A DNA stretch of 64,000 nt from Ga0077555 sp963746315 (GCA_963746315.1 CAVVAR010000005.1:1-64000); one strand, 5' to 3'; positions 46,904 to 57,939 are shown, counted from the first letter of the stretch. Translations and numbers: made by a program. Notes: a model not told the origin generated them from the letters alone.

Positions 46904-48748
46904 ATGACTGCCACTGACAACAACACCAATGGCGCTGCCAAGCCCGCGCTGAACGGCAAGGCTTATCCTTTCACGGATCACACCTACGACGTGGTGGTCG
47001 TTGGTGCGGGCGGGGCGGGACTTCGCGCGACGCTGGGATGTGCCGAGGCGGGGCTCAAGACTGCCTGCGTCAGCAAGGTGTTTCCGACGCGCTCGCACAC
47101 GGTGGCAGCGCAGGGTGGCGTAGCCGCCGCGCTCGGCAACATGGGCCAGGACGATTGGCGCTGGCACATGTTCGACACGGTGAAGGGCGCCGACTGGCTC
47201 GGTGACCAGGACGCCATCGAGTACCTGTGCCGCAACGCGCCGCAGGCCGTTTACGAGATGGAACACTACGGCGTTCCGTTCAGCCGGACCGAGGATGGGC
47301 GTATCTACCAGCGTCCCTTCGGCGGCATGACGACGCTGTTCGGCGAAGGACCGCCGGCGCAACGGACGTGCGCGGCAGCAGATCGCACGGGTCACGCGAT
47401 GCTGCATACGCTCTACGGCCAATCGCTGCGGCATTCGGCCGAGTTTTTCATCGAGTATTTCGCCATCGACCTGATCATGGATCAGGATGGCGTGTGCCGC
47501 GGGATCGTGGCGCTCTGCCTCGAGGATGGCACGCTGCATCGCTTCCGGGCGAAGAAGACCATTCTCGCGACGGGTGGCTACGGACGCGCCTACTTCTCGT
47601 GCACGTCGGCGCATACCTGCACCGGCGATGGAAACGCCATGGTGCTCAGGGCAGGCCTGCCGCTGGAGGACATGGAATTCGTGCAGTTCCATCCGACCGG
47701 CATCTACGGCGCGGGCGTGCTCATTACCGAAGGCAGCCGCGGCGAGGGCGGCTATCTGACGAACTCCAACGGCGAGCGCTTCATGGAGCGGTACGCGCCG
47801 CACGTGAAGGATCTCGCGTCTCGTGACGTGGTATCGCGGTCCATGACGATCGAGATCAGGGAAGGGCGTGGGGTTGGTCCCGACAAGGATCACATCTTCC
47901 TGCATCTCGACCATCTCGATCCGAAGATCCTGGCCGAGCGGCTGCCGGGCATCACGGAGAGTGCCAAGATCTTCGCGGGCGTCGATCTGCGTCGCGAGCC
48001 GATCCCGGTGCTGCCGACCGTGCACTACAACATGGGTGGCATTCCCACGAACTTCCACGGCGAGGTGCTGACCAAGCTCGGTGGCAATCCCGACCATGTC
48101 GTGCCCGGCCTGATGGCCATCGGCGAGGCGGCTTGTGTGTCTGTCCACGGGGCAAACCGGCTTGGGTCCAACTCGCTGATCGACCTTGTCGTGTTTGGCC
48201 GAGCGGCCGGTCTGCGCGCGGCGGAAACCACTGAGAAGGGGTCCGCTCACCAAGACCTGCCCAAGGACGCGGGCGAGCTTGCGGTGTCGCGTCTCGACCA
48301 CTTCCGCAATGCCAAGGGTGGCACGCCGACCTCGGCGCTACGCCTCAGCATGCAGCGGATCATGCAGTCGAACTGTGCCGTCTTCCGCGACGGTCCGGTG
48401 CTGAAGGAAGGCTGCCAGAAGATCACCGACGTCTGGAAGGGCACCGATGACATCGCCGTCACCGATCGCTCCCTGATCTGGAACTCGGACCTGATCGAGA
48501 CGCTCGAGTACGACAACCTGATCGCTCAGGCGGCCGTCACGATGCATGCTGCGGAAAACCGCAAGGAAAGCCGCGGCGCCCATGCCCGGGAGGACCATCC
48601 GGACCGCGACGACAAGGAATGGATGAAGCACACGCTGACCTGGGCCGATGACGCAAAGCGTCAGGTGAGCATCGACTATCGTCCGGTCCACACCTACACG
48701 CTGACCAATGAAATGAAGTACATTGAGCCGAAGGCGCGGGTTTACTGA
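46904..48748 (+). CDS. sdhA: Succinate dehydrogenase flavoprotein subunit
   Basis: 614 aa, full length. VVVVGAGGAGLRATLG binds FAD; TRSHTVAAQGG carries the FAD-linked His; HPTGIYGAGVLITEGSRGEGG holds active-site residues; the C-terminal RPVHTYTLTNEMKYIEPKARVY is intact. Oxidises succinate to fumarate. Starts 3 nt after sdhD. The iron-sulfur subunit gene sdhB does not follow. Confidence 0.96.
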   Translation: MTATDNNTNGAAKPALNGKAYPFTDHTYDVVVVGAGGAGLRATLGCAEAGLKTACVSKVFPTRSHTVAAQGGVAAALGNMGQDDWRWHMFDTVKGADWLGDQDAIEYLCRNAPQAVYEMEHYGVPFSRTEDGRIYQRPFGGMTTLFGEGPPAQRTCAAADRTGHAMLHTLYGQSLRHSAEFFIEYFAIDLIMDQDGVCRGIVALCLEDGTLHRFRAKKTILATGGYGRAYFSCTSAHTCTGDGNAMVLRAGLPLEDMEFVQFHPTGIYGAGVLITEGSRGEGGYLTNSNGERFMERYAPHVKDLASRDVVSRSMTIEIREGRGVGPDKDHIFLHLDHLDPKILAERLPGITESAKIFAGVDLRREPIPVLPTVHYNMGGIPTNFHGEVLTKLGGNPDHVVPGLMAIGEAACVSVHGANRLGSNSLIDLVVFGRAAGLRAAETTEKGSAHQDLPKDAGELAVSRLDHFRNAKGGTPTSALRLSMQRIMQSNCAVFRDGPVLKEGCQKITDVWKGTDDIAVTDRSLIWNSDLIETLEYDNLIAQAAVTMHAAENRKESRGAHAREDHPDRDDKEWMKHTLTWADDAKRQVSIDYRPVHTYTLTNEMKYIEPKARVY

Positions 48749-48802
48749 AGCAAGACGGCCAGCCAGCGCCCACTGACTGGCTTTCGCACCTAGAGTAGAT
48801 CG

Positions 48803-48829
48803 AGCCGGCTGCGCCTAGCGGCCGGCTTT
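48803..48829 (+). terminator. Possible terminator after sdhA
   Basis: AGCCGGC (48803-48809) and GCCGGCT (48821-48827) pair as a 7-bp stem, followed by only two further bases before G. Short T-run, so it is tentative. If real, it ends the sdhCDA transcript before the next gene. Confidence 0.4.
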
Positions 48830-48974
48830 GTCATTCGGTCCGGTGGATAACTTGCCGGACGGCGGATTTGCCGTCTCATTGTCGCCGGAGCGCGCATGCA
48901 GGGTGATCCGCGTGAAGCCTCTCGATTCGTGGAGGCCGCGTGCGTGCTCGAGGATCGGACCCGTGGCGGCGAAC

Positions 48975-49568
48975 ATGCAACAGAAAGTCGAAAGACCGGA
49001 CGAGGCCGACAGCCGGATCGCGCCCGATCCGCTCGCTGCCGTTTTGCCGGCGCTGTCCGCGCTCGGGGCCATTGCCTCCATCGCCGCAATCAACTGGGTT
49101 GCGCAGGAGAAGACGGCCGACCGGGCCCGCTCGCGACGTAAGGCGGGGATTGCGCTACGCGATCTCGAGTCGTGCTGCATGGGCTTGCAGGAGATCTTCA
49201 AGCGGCTGCATCGCAACCCGAAGCTGTTCGCGGGCGACGGCGCTGGCGCTGCCTCCCCACTGAAATTCGGCGTGTGCGGTCCGCGCATCGATCAGGCGCT
49301 GGCGCGGTCCTATCACCAGTTGATGAACGACATCGCCTCGATGCTGGTGCTCGCCTCGCAGAATGCCTTCGATGTGATGAGCGCGGTCGAGGACGGCGAG
49401 ATCCAGGCGCCAGACGAGCTGTTCTATGGATTCGGCGAGCAGCAGGAGCGGCTCAACAAGCTGATCCAAGGACGAGCGACGGTAAGGGTCATTGTCGAGA
49501 CCGGTGTCGAGGTTTCCGAGCGGCTGACGACGCTGGTGCGCGAGCTCAGGAAGCACAAGGTCGAATAG
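48975..49568 (+). CDS. Hypothetical protein with one N-terminal membrane segment
   Basis: 197 aa from ATG 48975. A hydrophobic stretch LAAVLPALSALGAIASIAAINWV (about 24-46) could anchor it in the membrane. The rest is helical and charged, with likely coiled-coil behaviour (EEQQERLNKLIQG-like, VSERLTTLVRELRKHKVE). It occupies the position where sdhB is often found but has no Cys clusters. Family unknown. Confidence 0.65.
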   Translation: MQQKVERPDEADSRIAPDPLAAVLPALSALGAIASIAAINWVAQEKTADRARSRRKAGIALRDLESCCMGLQEIFKRLHRNPKLFAGDGAGAASPLKFGVCGPRIDQALARSYHQLMNDIASMLVLASQNAFDVMSAVEDGEIQAPDELFYGFGEQQERLNKLIQGRATVRVIVETGVEVSERLTTLVRELRKHKVE

Positions 49569-50766
49569 CGCCACCGACCGGCTCAAACGAGAGTGCGAGC
49601 TGGCGGACCAGCTCGTTCAGAACGAAGCGGCCGGCGCGAGTCGCGCGCAGGTGGGCATCGTGCGGCTGATCGAGCATACCGAGGTGCTCGAGGCGTGAGA
49701 TCACAGAGGCGGACGGCCGAACGCCTCCGATAGAGGCAAGGCGCGCAAGATCGACGCCTTCGTTCAGGCGCAAGCCCATCAGCAGCAACTCGTCGGCCTG
49801 CTCCTCGGGGGTGAGATGGCTCTCCTCCGTGATGCCGCGGCCCGCTTCGCCGACGCGAGCCAACCACGCCTCGGGATTGCGCTCGTTGACCGTCGCATAT
49901 CGGCCCTGGGGGCGCGGCTCGCGGCCGTGGGCGCCCGGTCCCAGGCCGAGATAATGCCCGTAGCGCCAATAGACGCGGTTGTGGCGGCTCTCCTCGCCGG
50001 GGCGGGCGTGGTTCGAAATCTCGTAGGCGGGCAATCCGGCGGCCTCGCACATGTCCTGAGTCAATGCGTAGAGGCGGTCGGCCAACTCGGGCTCGGGGAC
50101 GACCAGCTTGCCGGCGCGATGAAGGCTTGCGAACGGCGTGCCGTCCTCGATGGTGAGCTGATAGAGCGAGAGGTGCCCGGCTTGAAGTGTCAGTGCACGA
50201 GAGAGCTCGGCCTCCCAGGCGGTTTCCGTCATGCCGGGACGTGCATAAATCAGGTCGAACGAGACGCGGTCGAAGGTCGAGCGGGCGATATCGAGGGCAG
50301 CCAGTGCCTCACCGACGGAGTGGATTCGGCCAAGGCGCTGGAGGTGTGTGTCGTCGAGAGCTTGAAGCCCGAGCGACACGCGGTTGACGCCCGCGGCGCG
50401 GTAGCCGCGGAACCGCGCGGCCTCGACGCTGCCGGGGTTGGCCTCGAGGGTGATCTCGCAACCATCAGTCAAGCCGAAGCGCGCGCCGATCGCCTCGATA
50501 ATGGCGGCGACCGTTGCGGGCTGCATCAGCGATGGTGTGCCGCCGCCGAAAAAGATGCTGTCGACGGTTCGGGGGCGATCGAGCGAGGCGACGGTCGACG
50601 TCAACTCTGCGACGTAGGCGTCGAGATAGGCGGTCTCGTCCCAGCCCCCGTGGCGGACGTGGCTGTTGAAGTCGCAATAGGGGCACTTCTGGGCGCAAAA
50701 CGGCCAGTGAACATAGACGGCGAAGCCGGGGTCGCGCGGGAGACCGGTGGCGAGGGGATCACTCAA
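49546..50766 (-). CDS. hemW: Heme chaperone HemW (radical SAM)
   Basis: 406 aa. CAQKCPYC (Cys24, 28, 31) binds the 4Fe-4S cluster for S-adenosylmethionine; FFGGGTPSL and GVNRVSLGLQALDD are HemW/HemN features; the C-terminal HemN-type winged-helix is present (LTPEEQADELLLMGLRLNEG). HemW inserts heme into respiratory enzymes. No ATG is near, so TTG 50766, overlapping the rdgB stop (CTTGAGTGA), is the most likely start. The long upstream open frame is antisense-free shadow of rdgB in another frame. Confidence 0.9.
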   Translation of the reverse strand: MSDPLATGLPRDPGFAVYVHWPFCAQKCPYCDFNSHVRHGGWDETAYLDAYVAELTSTVASLDRPRTVDSIFFGGGTPSLMQPATVAAIIEAIGARFGLTDGCEITLEANPGSVEAARFRGYRAAGVNRVSLGLQALDDTHLQRLGRIHSVGEALAALDIARSTFDRVSFDLIYARPGMTETAWEAELSRALTLQAGHLSLYQLTIEDGTPFASLHRAGKLVVPEPELADRLYALTQDMCEAAGLPAYEISNHARPGEESRHNRVYWRYGHYLGLGPGAHGREPRPQGRYATVNERNPEAWLARVGEAGRGITEESHLTPEEQADELLLMGLRLNEGVDLARLASIGGVRPSASVISRLEHLGMLDQPHDAHLRATRAGRFVLNELVRQLALSFEPVGGAIRPCAS

Positions 50767-51379
50767 GGCAGGCCTCGACGAAGAGCCGGAAGGCGCGTGC
50801 GCGGTGGGAGATGGCGTGCTTTTTATCAGGCTCCATCTCGCCGAATGTTTCGGATTCACCATCGGCCAGGAACATCGGATCGTAGCCGAAGCCCTTCGAG
50901 CCGCGCGGCGGCCAGACAAGACGCCCGAAGACCTTGCCCTCGAAGATTTCGGTCTCGCCATCGGGCCAGGCGAGGCACAGAGCGGCCATGAAATTGGCGC
51001 GCGGGCCAGCGATCTCCTCCCAGCCGCGGTGCTCGGCGAGCGCATCATGCACCTTCTGCATGGCGAGGCCGAAGTCTTTCGATGGGCCAGCCCAGCGAGC
51101 CGAGTAGACGCCCGGATCGCCGCCCAAGCCTTCGACCTCGAGGCCCGAATCGTCGGAAAGGGCGGGCAATCCGGTGGCCTGGGCAGAATGCAGCGCCTTC
51201 AAGCGCGCATTGCCTGCGAAGGTGGTTTCGGTCTCCTCGGGCTCGGACACGGCCATGGCAGCGGCCGAGACCGTGTCGAGCCCATACGGACGGACGAGAT
51301 CGGCGATCTCGCGGAGCTTTCCAGGGTTATGGCTGGCGACGACCAGACGTCCGCCGCGGGCCAGCTTTCGTAACGGCAT
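50759..51379 (-). CDS. rdgB: dITP/XTP pyrophosphatase
   Basis: 206 aa of the Ham1/RdgB family, which removes deaminated purine nucleotides from the pool. LVVASHNPGKLREI binds the triphosphate; ALSDDSGLEVEGLGGDPGVYSARWAG and FGYDPMFLADGESETFGEM are family hallmarks, and KHAISHRARAF closes the site. ATG 51379 overlaps the stop of the upstream VOC gene (TGATG), so the three genes VOC-rdgB-hemW are translationally linked. Confidence 0.95.
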   Translation of the reverse strand: MPLRKLARGGRLVVASHNPGKLREIADLVRPYGLDTVSAAAMAVSEPEETETTFAGNARLKALHSAQATGLPALSDDSGLEVEGLGGDPGVYSARWAGPSKDFGLAMQKVHDALAEHRGWEEIAGPRANFMAALCLAWPDGETEIFEGKVFGRLVWPPRGSKGFGYDPMFLADGESETFGEMEPDKKHAISHRARAFRLFVEACLE

Positions 51380-51801
51380 CAAGTTAAACCCCAGATTTTT
51401 GGCTCGGCAAACTCCAGGCAGTTGCCGGCCGGATCACGAAAGTAAATGGACCGGCCGCCCGATGCCGGCCAAACGAAATCAGCTTCGATCGGGATGCCCT
51501 TGGACTCCAAGTGGGTGCGCCAGGCCGCTATATCCAGGGCGGTCGCGCGGAAGCAGACATGACCTTCGCCGATGGCGCCATGCGGCGGTACAGGCAGCGC
51601 TCCGGGCTTGGGCGGCACCACTGTGGCGTCGGGGTTGAAGATCAGAAGAACTTGATCACCGCATCGATAGAAGAGCTGGCGCCCCTCCAACCGGGAGAAC
51701 GGCTCGAGGCCCATGATGTCGAGCCAGAACTCCTCCGTGGCTTCAAGATCGCGGGCGTAGAGAACGGTTTCGAGCACGCCTTGGAGTTTCAGGGCAGGCA
51801 T
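51379..51801 (-). CDS. VOC (glyoxalase/bleomycin-resistance) family protein
   Basis: 140 aa, two beta-alpha-beta-beta-beta modules. VLETVLYARDLEATEEFW starts module one; GHVCFRA and IYFRDPAGNCLEFAEP hold metal-ligand type His and Glu. Substrate unknown. GGGAGC precedes the ATG. It may be a housekeeping-linked repair or detoxification enzyme given its coupling to rdgB. Confidence 0.85.
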   Translation of the reverse strand: MPALKLQGVLETVLYARDLEATEEFWLDIMGLEPFSRLEGRQLFYRCGDQVLLIFNPDATVVPPKPGALPVPPHGAIGEGHVCFRATALDIAAWRTHLESKGIPIEADFVWPASGGRSIYFRDPAGNCLEFAEPKIWGLT

Positions 51802-51921
51802 GAGCTGCTCCCATTCATTGCAACGTCGCCGGTTCCGCCGGCGCGGCCCCCGTGATGCAGCAAACTCGTTCCGGAGAAATATCGTTGCGTTGGGCGCGGG
51901 GCGGACAGTCCCAGACCCGAC

Positions 51922-51996
51922 CTAGTGTCCCGACCGCGAAGCTCGTTTCATCGTGCTGCCGGGTCGGGACGAACTTCGCGGTCGAAAGGACACTAG
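51922..51996. repeat. Palindromic repeat element 1 (75 bp)
   Basis: Outer arms CTAGTGTCC (51922-51930) and GGACACTAG (51988-51996) and inner arms CGACCGCGAAG and CTTCGCGGTCG (about 51931-51941 and 51974-51984) pair exactly. It resembles a small dispersed intergenic palindrome or mini inverted-repeat element. Confidence 0.75.
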
Positions 51997-52010
51997 CTAA
52001 ATCATGAGCT

Positions 52011-52087
52011 TAGTGTGGCGTTGTGTTTGGAAGTCCGCTTTCAGAGACTGCCGGGAGAATGAAGCGGACTTTCAAACCACCACACTA
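52011..52087. repeat. Palindromic repeat element 2 (77 bp), containing the rph stop codon
   Basis: Outer arms TAGTGTGG (52011-52018) and CCACACTA (52080-52087) and inner arms AAGTCCGCTT (52031-52040) and AAGCGGACTT (52062-52071) are exact reverse complements. The last three bases are the rph stop codon on the reverse strand, so the element abuts the coding end and could also act as the rph transcript 3' hairpin. Confidence 0.75.
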
Positions 52088-52798
52088 GGATACGGTCAGC
52101 TTCTGCAAGGCGAGAAGCTCGCCGATGCCTTTCTTCGCCAGCGCCTGGAGCTCGGCAAATCCTTCCTCTGCGAAGGGCACCGTCTCGGCGGTCGCTTGCA
52201 CCTCGACGAGACCGCCGGAGCCCGTCATCACGAAGTTGGCGTCAGCGTCGGCGTTGGAATCCTCGGCATAGTCCAGGTCGAGCACGGCCTTGCCTTTGTA
52301 GAGGCCGCAGGAGACCGCCGCGACCTGATCGCGGATGACGCCATCCCTGACCATGTCGCGCTGGCGCATCCACTGGATGCAGTCGTGAAGCGCCACCCAG
52401 GCGCCGGTGATGGCGGCCGTCCGCGTGCCGCCGTCTGCCTGAATGACATCGCAATCGACGGTGATCTGGCGCTCGCCGAGGGCCTTCAGGTCGACCACGG
52501 CTCGCAGGGCGCGACCGATCAGCCTCTGGATCTCCTGAGTGCGGCCGGATGGGTGGCCGGTCGTCACCTCGCGCCTCGTCCGGTCGGTGGTCGCGCGGGG
52601 TAGCATGGCGTACTCGGCGGTGACCCAACCGCGCGCCTGCCCCTTGAGCCAAGGCGGCACGCGCTCCTCGAGGCTCGCCATGCAAAGGACGTGCGTGTTG
52701 CCGAACTTGATCAGACACGAGCCTTCGGCGTGCATCGACACCGCGCGATCGATGGAAACACGGCGCAGCTCGTCGGGCAGACGCTTGGAAGGACGCAT
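52085..52798 (-). CDS. rph: Ribonuclease PH
   Basis: 237 aa, complete. Phosphorolytic 3' trimming of tRNA precursors. MRPSKRLPDELRRVSI starts the family; GKGQARGWVTAEYAMLPRAT-type residues (GWVTAEYAMLPRAT), RTGAITGA-like TRTAAITGAWVAL and the phosphate-binding RR.E.GHPSGRTQEIQRLIGRALR are present. Divergent from hrcA, the usual arrangement in Rhizobiales. Confidence 0.96.
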   Translation of the reverse strand: MRPSKRLPDELRRVSIDRAVSMHAEGSCLIKFGNTHVLCMASLEERVPPWLKGQARGWVTAEYAMLPRATTDRTRREVTTGHPSGRTQEIQRLIGRALRAVVDLKALGERQITVDCDVIQADGGTRTAAITGAWVALHDCIQWMRQRDMVRDGVIRDQVAAVSCGLYKGKAVLDLDYAEDSNADADANFVMTGSGGLVEVQATAETVPFAEEGFAELQALAKKGIGELLALQKLTVS

Positions 52799-52979
52799 TC
52801 TCGGGCTCTCTGTTGGCTGGGCCTCGCCCAGGGGGAAGATCGGCGGAAGCTAGTGGACGCCGCGCCGACGATCAACCGATACCATGAAACAGCGTGTCAC
52901 CGCGGACATTGACGTCAAAGCTGGCGATACCTAGCTTTCCCCATTGCTCACCATCACCCCGCCGGGCGACTATGGGCAG

Positions 52980-54044
52980 ATGACAGTGAAAGACAGACTG
53001 ACAGGAATTCAAAGGCTCAACGAACGGTCCCGGGAGATCTTTCGGCAGATCGTCGAGACTTATCTGAGCACAGGCGAGCCGGTGGGTTCACGCAACCTGT
53101 CGCGGAACCTTCCGATCGCGCTGTCGCCGGCGTCCGTGCGCAACGTGATGTCGGACCTCGAGCATCTCGGGCTGATCTATGCGCCGCATACGTCGGCGGG
53201 GCGTTTGCCGACACAGTCCGGCTTGAGATTGTTCGTGGATGGGCTTCTCGAGGTCGGCAACCTGACGGAGGAGGAGAGGCGGCAGATCGATGTCCAGCTT
53301 GCCGCGCGGCGCCGCCTGCCGATGGATCAAGTTCTTGCAGAAGCAGGGGAAATGATCTCGGGGCTGTCTCACTGCGCAGGCCTCGTGTTGAGCGAGAAGC
53401 AGGATCTGAGACTGAAGCACATCGAGTTCGTGGCTCTCGAGCCGGGCAAGGCGCTGGTGGTTCTGGTCGGCGAGGACCAGACGGTGGAGAACCGTGTCAT
53501 CCAGGTGGCGCGCGGATTGCCTCCGTCGGCGCTGACGGAGGCCGCGAACTATCTCAATCATCACGTGCGGGGGCTGTCGATCGGCGAGGCAAAGTCCCAT
53601 ATCGAAAACGAGCTGGTCAAAGCCAAGGCCGAGCTCGATCAGCTGACGCAAAAGGTCATCGAGGCCGGTTTGGCGACGTGGTCGGGGACACAGGGGGAGC
53701 GGCGTAGCCTGCTGGTGCGTGGGCAGGCAAACCTTCTCAAGGATCTCGCCGCCATGGAGGATCTCGAGCGGATCCGGCAATTGTTCGACGATCTCGAATC
53801 CAAAAAGGAGCTCGCGCATCTGCTCGGTCTGGCTGAAAAAAGCGACGGCGTGCACATATTCATCGGCTCGGAGAACAAGTTGTTCTCTCTGTCCGGATCA
53901 TCGCTGATCGTGGCGCCATTCCGAGACGAGACGACGAAGGTGGTGGGGGTGCTCGGCGTCATCGGACCGACGCGGATCAATTACGCACGCATCATCCCCA
54001 TGGTCGACTATACCGCGCGGCTCATCGGCAAGGCGCTGACTTGA
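52980..54044 (+). CDS. hrcA: Heat-inducible transcription repressor HrcA
   Basis: 354 aa. N-terminal winged helix (LNERSREIFRQIVETYLSTG, GEPVGSRNLSR, SVRNVMSDLEHLGLI, APHTSAGRLPT) and a C-terminal GAF-like dimerisation domain ending GVIGPTRINYARIIPMVDYTA. HrcA binds CIRCE operators upstream of groESL and sometimes dnaK. ATG 52980 is used; a TTG at 52944 would add 12 residues. No CIRCE-like pair was found in this window. Confidence 0.93.
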   Translation: MTVKDRLTGIQRLNERSREIFRQIVETYLSTGEPVGSRNLSRNLPIALSPASVRNVMSDLEHLGLIYAPHTSAGRLPTQSGLRLFVDGLLEVGNLTEEERRQIDVQLAARRRLPMDQVLAEAGEMISGLSHCAGLVLSEKQDLRLKHIEFVALEPGKALVVLVGEDQTVENRVIQVARGLPPSALTEAANYLNHHVRGLSIGEAKSHIENELVKAKAELDQLTQKVIEAGLATWSGTQGERRSLLVRGQANLLKDLAAMEDLERIRQLFDDLESKKELAHLLGLAEKSDGVHIFIGSENKLFSLSGSSLIVAPFRDETTKVVGVLGVIGPTRINYARIIPMVDYTARLIGKALT

Positions 54045-54145
54045 TTTTTCGAGGCCGCAGTAAGACAAGCGGCCCAAACCGGCGTGCTGGAGCTGCGTCG
54101 CTTCCCTAGCGCGGCTGGTGCCGCCACATCGCAAACGAGAGGCCA

Positions 54146-54841
54146 ATGACAAGCGACAAGAAGTTCGAGGATGGCGTTGGCGCGGACTCTGCGGCCGGCG
54201 CTGCACCCACACCTGACGATCCCGCGAAGGCCGCCGAGCAGACGGCATCCCCGACAGAGGCGAAAACGGCGCCTGCCGGGGGTGAGGAGATCGCCCGGCT
54301 TCGGGCGGAAGCGGCGGATCTCAAAGACCGTCTTTTGCGTGCGCACGCCGAGATGGACAACGTGCGCAAACGGCTCGAGCGCGAAAAGGCGGAGCAGGCC
54401 AAGTTCGCCATCACGAAGTTTGCCCGAGACGTCGTCGGCATCGGCGACAACGTGCAGCGGGCGATCGATGCTGTTCCGCATCGGGCAGTGGAGCAGGACG
54501 CAGCCTTGAAGAGTTTCGTCGAGGGCGTCACGATGATCGAGCGGGAGTTGCTTTCCGTGCTGGGCCGACATGGCATCCAGCGGCTCGATCCCAAGGGCGA
54601 GCCATTCAATCCCCACCATCACCAAGCGGTCGTCGAGGTGCCCTCGGACGAGGTTGCGGCGGGTTTGGTGACGCAGGTCTTCCAGTCAGGGTACATGATC
54701 GAGGAGCGCGTGCTGCGGCCGGCAATGGTCGCCGTGTCGAAGGGCGGCGCAAAGCCGCAACCGCCAGCTGAGGCTGCACCACCGACGGCGGCAACAGGGG
54801 ATGTGCCCCCTCGGCCGGAGGAAAGCGGCAGCGCCTCCTGA
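54146..54841 (+). CDS. grpE: GrpE nucleotide exchange factor
   Basis: 231 aa. Long disordered N-terminus (to about 45), then a helix-rich dimer region (LKDRLLRAHAEMDNVRKRLEREK) and the family signature in FNPHHHQAVVEVPSDEV and VFQSGYMIEERVLRPAMVAVSKG. A Pro/Ala-rich tail follows. Exchanges ADP on DnaK. Lies 101 nt after hrcA in the same direction. Confidence 0.95.
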   Translation: MTSDKKFEDGVGADSAAGAAPTPDDPAKAAEQTASPTEAKTAPAGGEEIARLRAEAADLKDRLLRAHAEMDNVRKRLEREKAEQAKFAITKFARDVVGIGDNVQRAIDAVPHRAVEQDAALKSFVEGVTMIERELLSVLGRHGIQRLDPKGEPFNPHHHQAVVEVPSDEVAAGLVTQVFQSGYMIEERVLRPAMVAVSKGGAKPQPPAEAAPPTAATGDVPPRPEESGSAS

Positions 54842-54942
54842 CGGATCGGTCACCACCTGCGAACCAGTTCTCGGCCGCCGTGATCACGTGGTCCGGCACT
54901 CTTCCTTTCAGGGACTGGCGCTGAGGTGGCTGACGGTCAACT

Positions 54943-55563
54943 CTAGGCCACGGTCGGGAGCGTCACCCGGCGCAAGGTCAGATTGAAGCGACCGCCTTCG
55001 GCCAGAAGGTCCGACGTGCCGGGATGGACGCGATCAATGCCGTGATGGGCCAGGCGGGCGGCGCCGCCGAGAACGACGACGTCGCCCGATCGCAGAACGA
55101 AACGGTGCCTGGGATCCGTCCGGCGCGCTCCGCCGATATGGAACGTTGCGTCATCGCCGAGTGAAATGGAGAGGACGGGTGCCATCTTGTCCTCCTCGTC
55201 GGTGTCCCTGTGGCTGCCAAGGCGGCTGTCGGCGGCGTAGTAGTTGATCAGGCAGGCCTCCGGCGGCGCCGGGTAAGCCGTCAACTCGTGCCACACGTGC
55301 AGCAGCTCGACCGGGATGTCCGGCCAAGCCTTGCCGGTCATTGGATGTACCGGCTGATAGCGATAGCCGCCGGCCTTGTCGGTCAGCCAACCCAGCGACC
55401 CGCAGTTGGTCATGCAAACGCTCAGAGGCTTGCCGGTACGCGGCATGGTGGGGGTGTACAGCGGCGAATGCGCCACAACGGCGCGCACCGCGGTTAAGAT
55501 GCGGCGCTGAAGCGGCAGGTCCAGGTAGCCCGGCAGATAGCTAAAACCTTGTGGAGTTGTCAT
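54943..55563 (-). CDS. alkB: DNA oxidative demethylase AlkB
   Basis: 206 aa Fe(II)/2-oxoglutarate dioxygenase that repairs alkylated bases. Metal ligands are H118 and D120 in SHRDTDE and H174 in HHGIDR; RFNLTLRR (192-199) binds 2-oxoglutarate; substrate-lid region NYYAADSRLGSH is conserved. No adaptive-response partner (ada/alkA) is next to it. It stands on the opposite strand between grpE and dnaK. Confidence 0.93.
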   Translation of the reverse strand: MTTPQGFSYLPGYLDLPLQRRILTAVRAVVAHSPLYTPTMPRTGKPLSVCMTNCGSLGWLTDKAGGYRYQPVHPMTGKAWPDIPVELLHVWHELTAYPAPPEACLINYYAADSRLGSHRDTDEEDKMAPVLSISLGDDATFHIGGARRTDPRHRFVLRSGDVVVLGGAARLAHHGIDRVHPGTSDLLAEGGRFNLTLRRVTLPTVA

Positions 55564-55640
55564 TTCAGCCCTATGCCTCGTGACTGTGTGGCGGCATGGT
55601 CGTCATCGGTGAAATTACCGATCCGACGCTCTTGCGGCCG

Positions 55641-55668
55641 TTGCGGGGCCAAACGGCCACACCTATAT
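55641..55668 (+). promoter_or_regulatory. Possible dnaK promoter
   Basis: TTGCGG (55641-55646) and CTATAT (55663-55668) are spaced 16 bp apart, 159 nt before the dnaK start. This fits a sigma-70-like promoter; a clear heat-shock sigma-32 element was not seen. Confidence 0.35.
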
Positions 55669-55826
55669 AGCGGGTTGTCGTCGAAGACAGCTCCAGGGGA
55701 CCGCATCCAGGGCTCCAAGCCGGAGCGACCGGAGCATCGGATGCCAAGGCTGGCCTTGCACTGTCAAAGTGCGAAACCTGCAAACGGGTCCGATCGGTTC
55801 GCCGCATTGAAAAGGACAGCCACGAC

Positions 55827-57773
<1,947 letters not shown>

Positions 57774-57823
57774 GCGCGGCGAGAGGTGCCGATATGACGG
57801 TCCTCGCCAGCGCTGATGAGCAA

Positions 57824-57860
57824 GGGCCTGTCCTCCCTGCGGAGGGCGGGCCCAGCTTTT
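57824..57860 (+). terminator. Hairpin with T-run between dnaK and dnaJ
   Basis: GGGCCTGTCCTCC pairs with GGAGGGCGGGCCC around CTGC (57824-57853), followed by AGCTTTT. It may reduce read-through so that DnaJ is made at lower level than DnaK, or act as an attenuator. Confidence 0.5.
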
Positions 57861-57939
57861 GTGGACGGACATATGCAATCGACGCCTTTCCGGCGCAAAA
57901 TGACCGGAAAGATCGGGGCAGCCTCTAGGAATCCGCGAG

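Noticed and set aside
49546..51048. A 500-aa reverse frame suggesting an N-terminally extended HemW
   Set aside because: The first 94 codons lie in another frame of rdgB, are Arg/Ser-rich and have no homology; HemW begins around 50766.
52799..55826. CIRCE operator near hrcA, grpE or dnaK
   Set aside because: No TTAGCACTC-N9-GAGTGCTAA-like pair is present in any of these intergenic regions.
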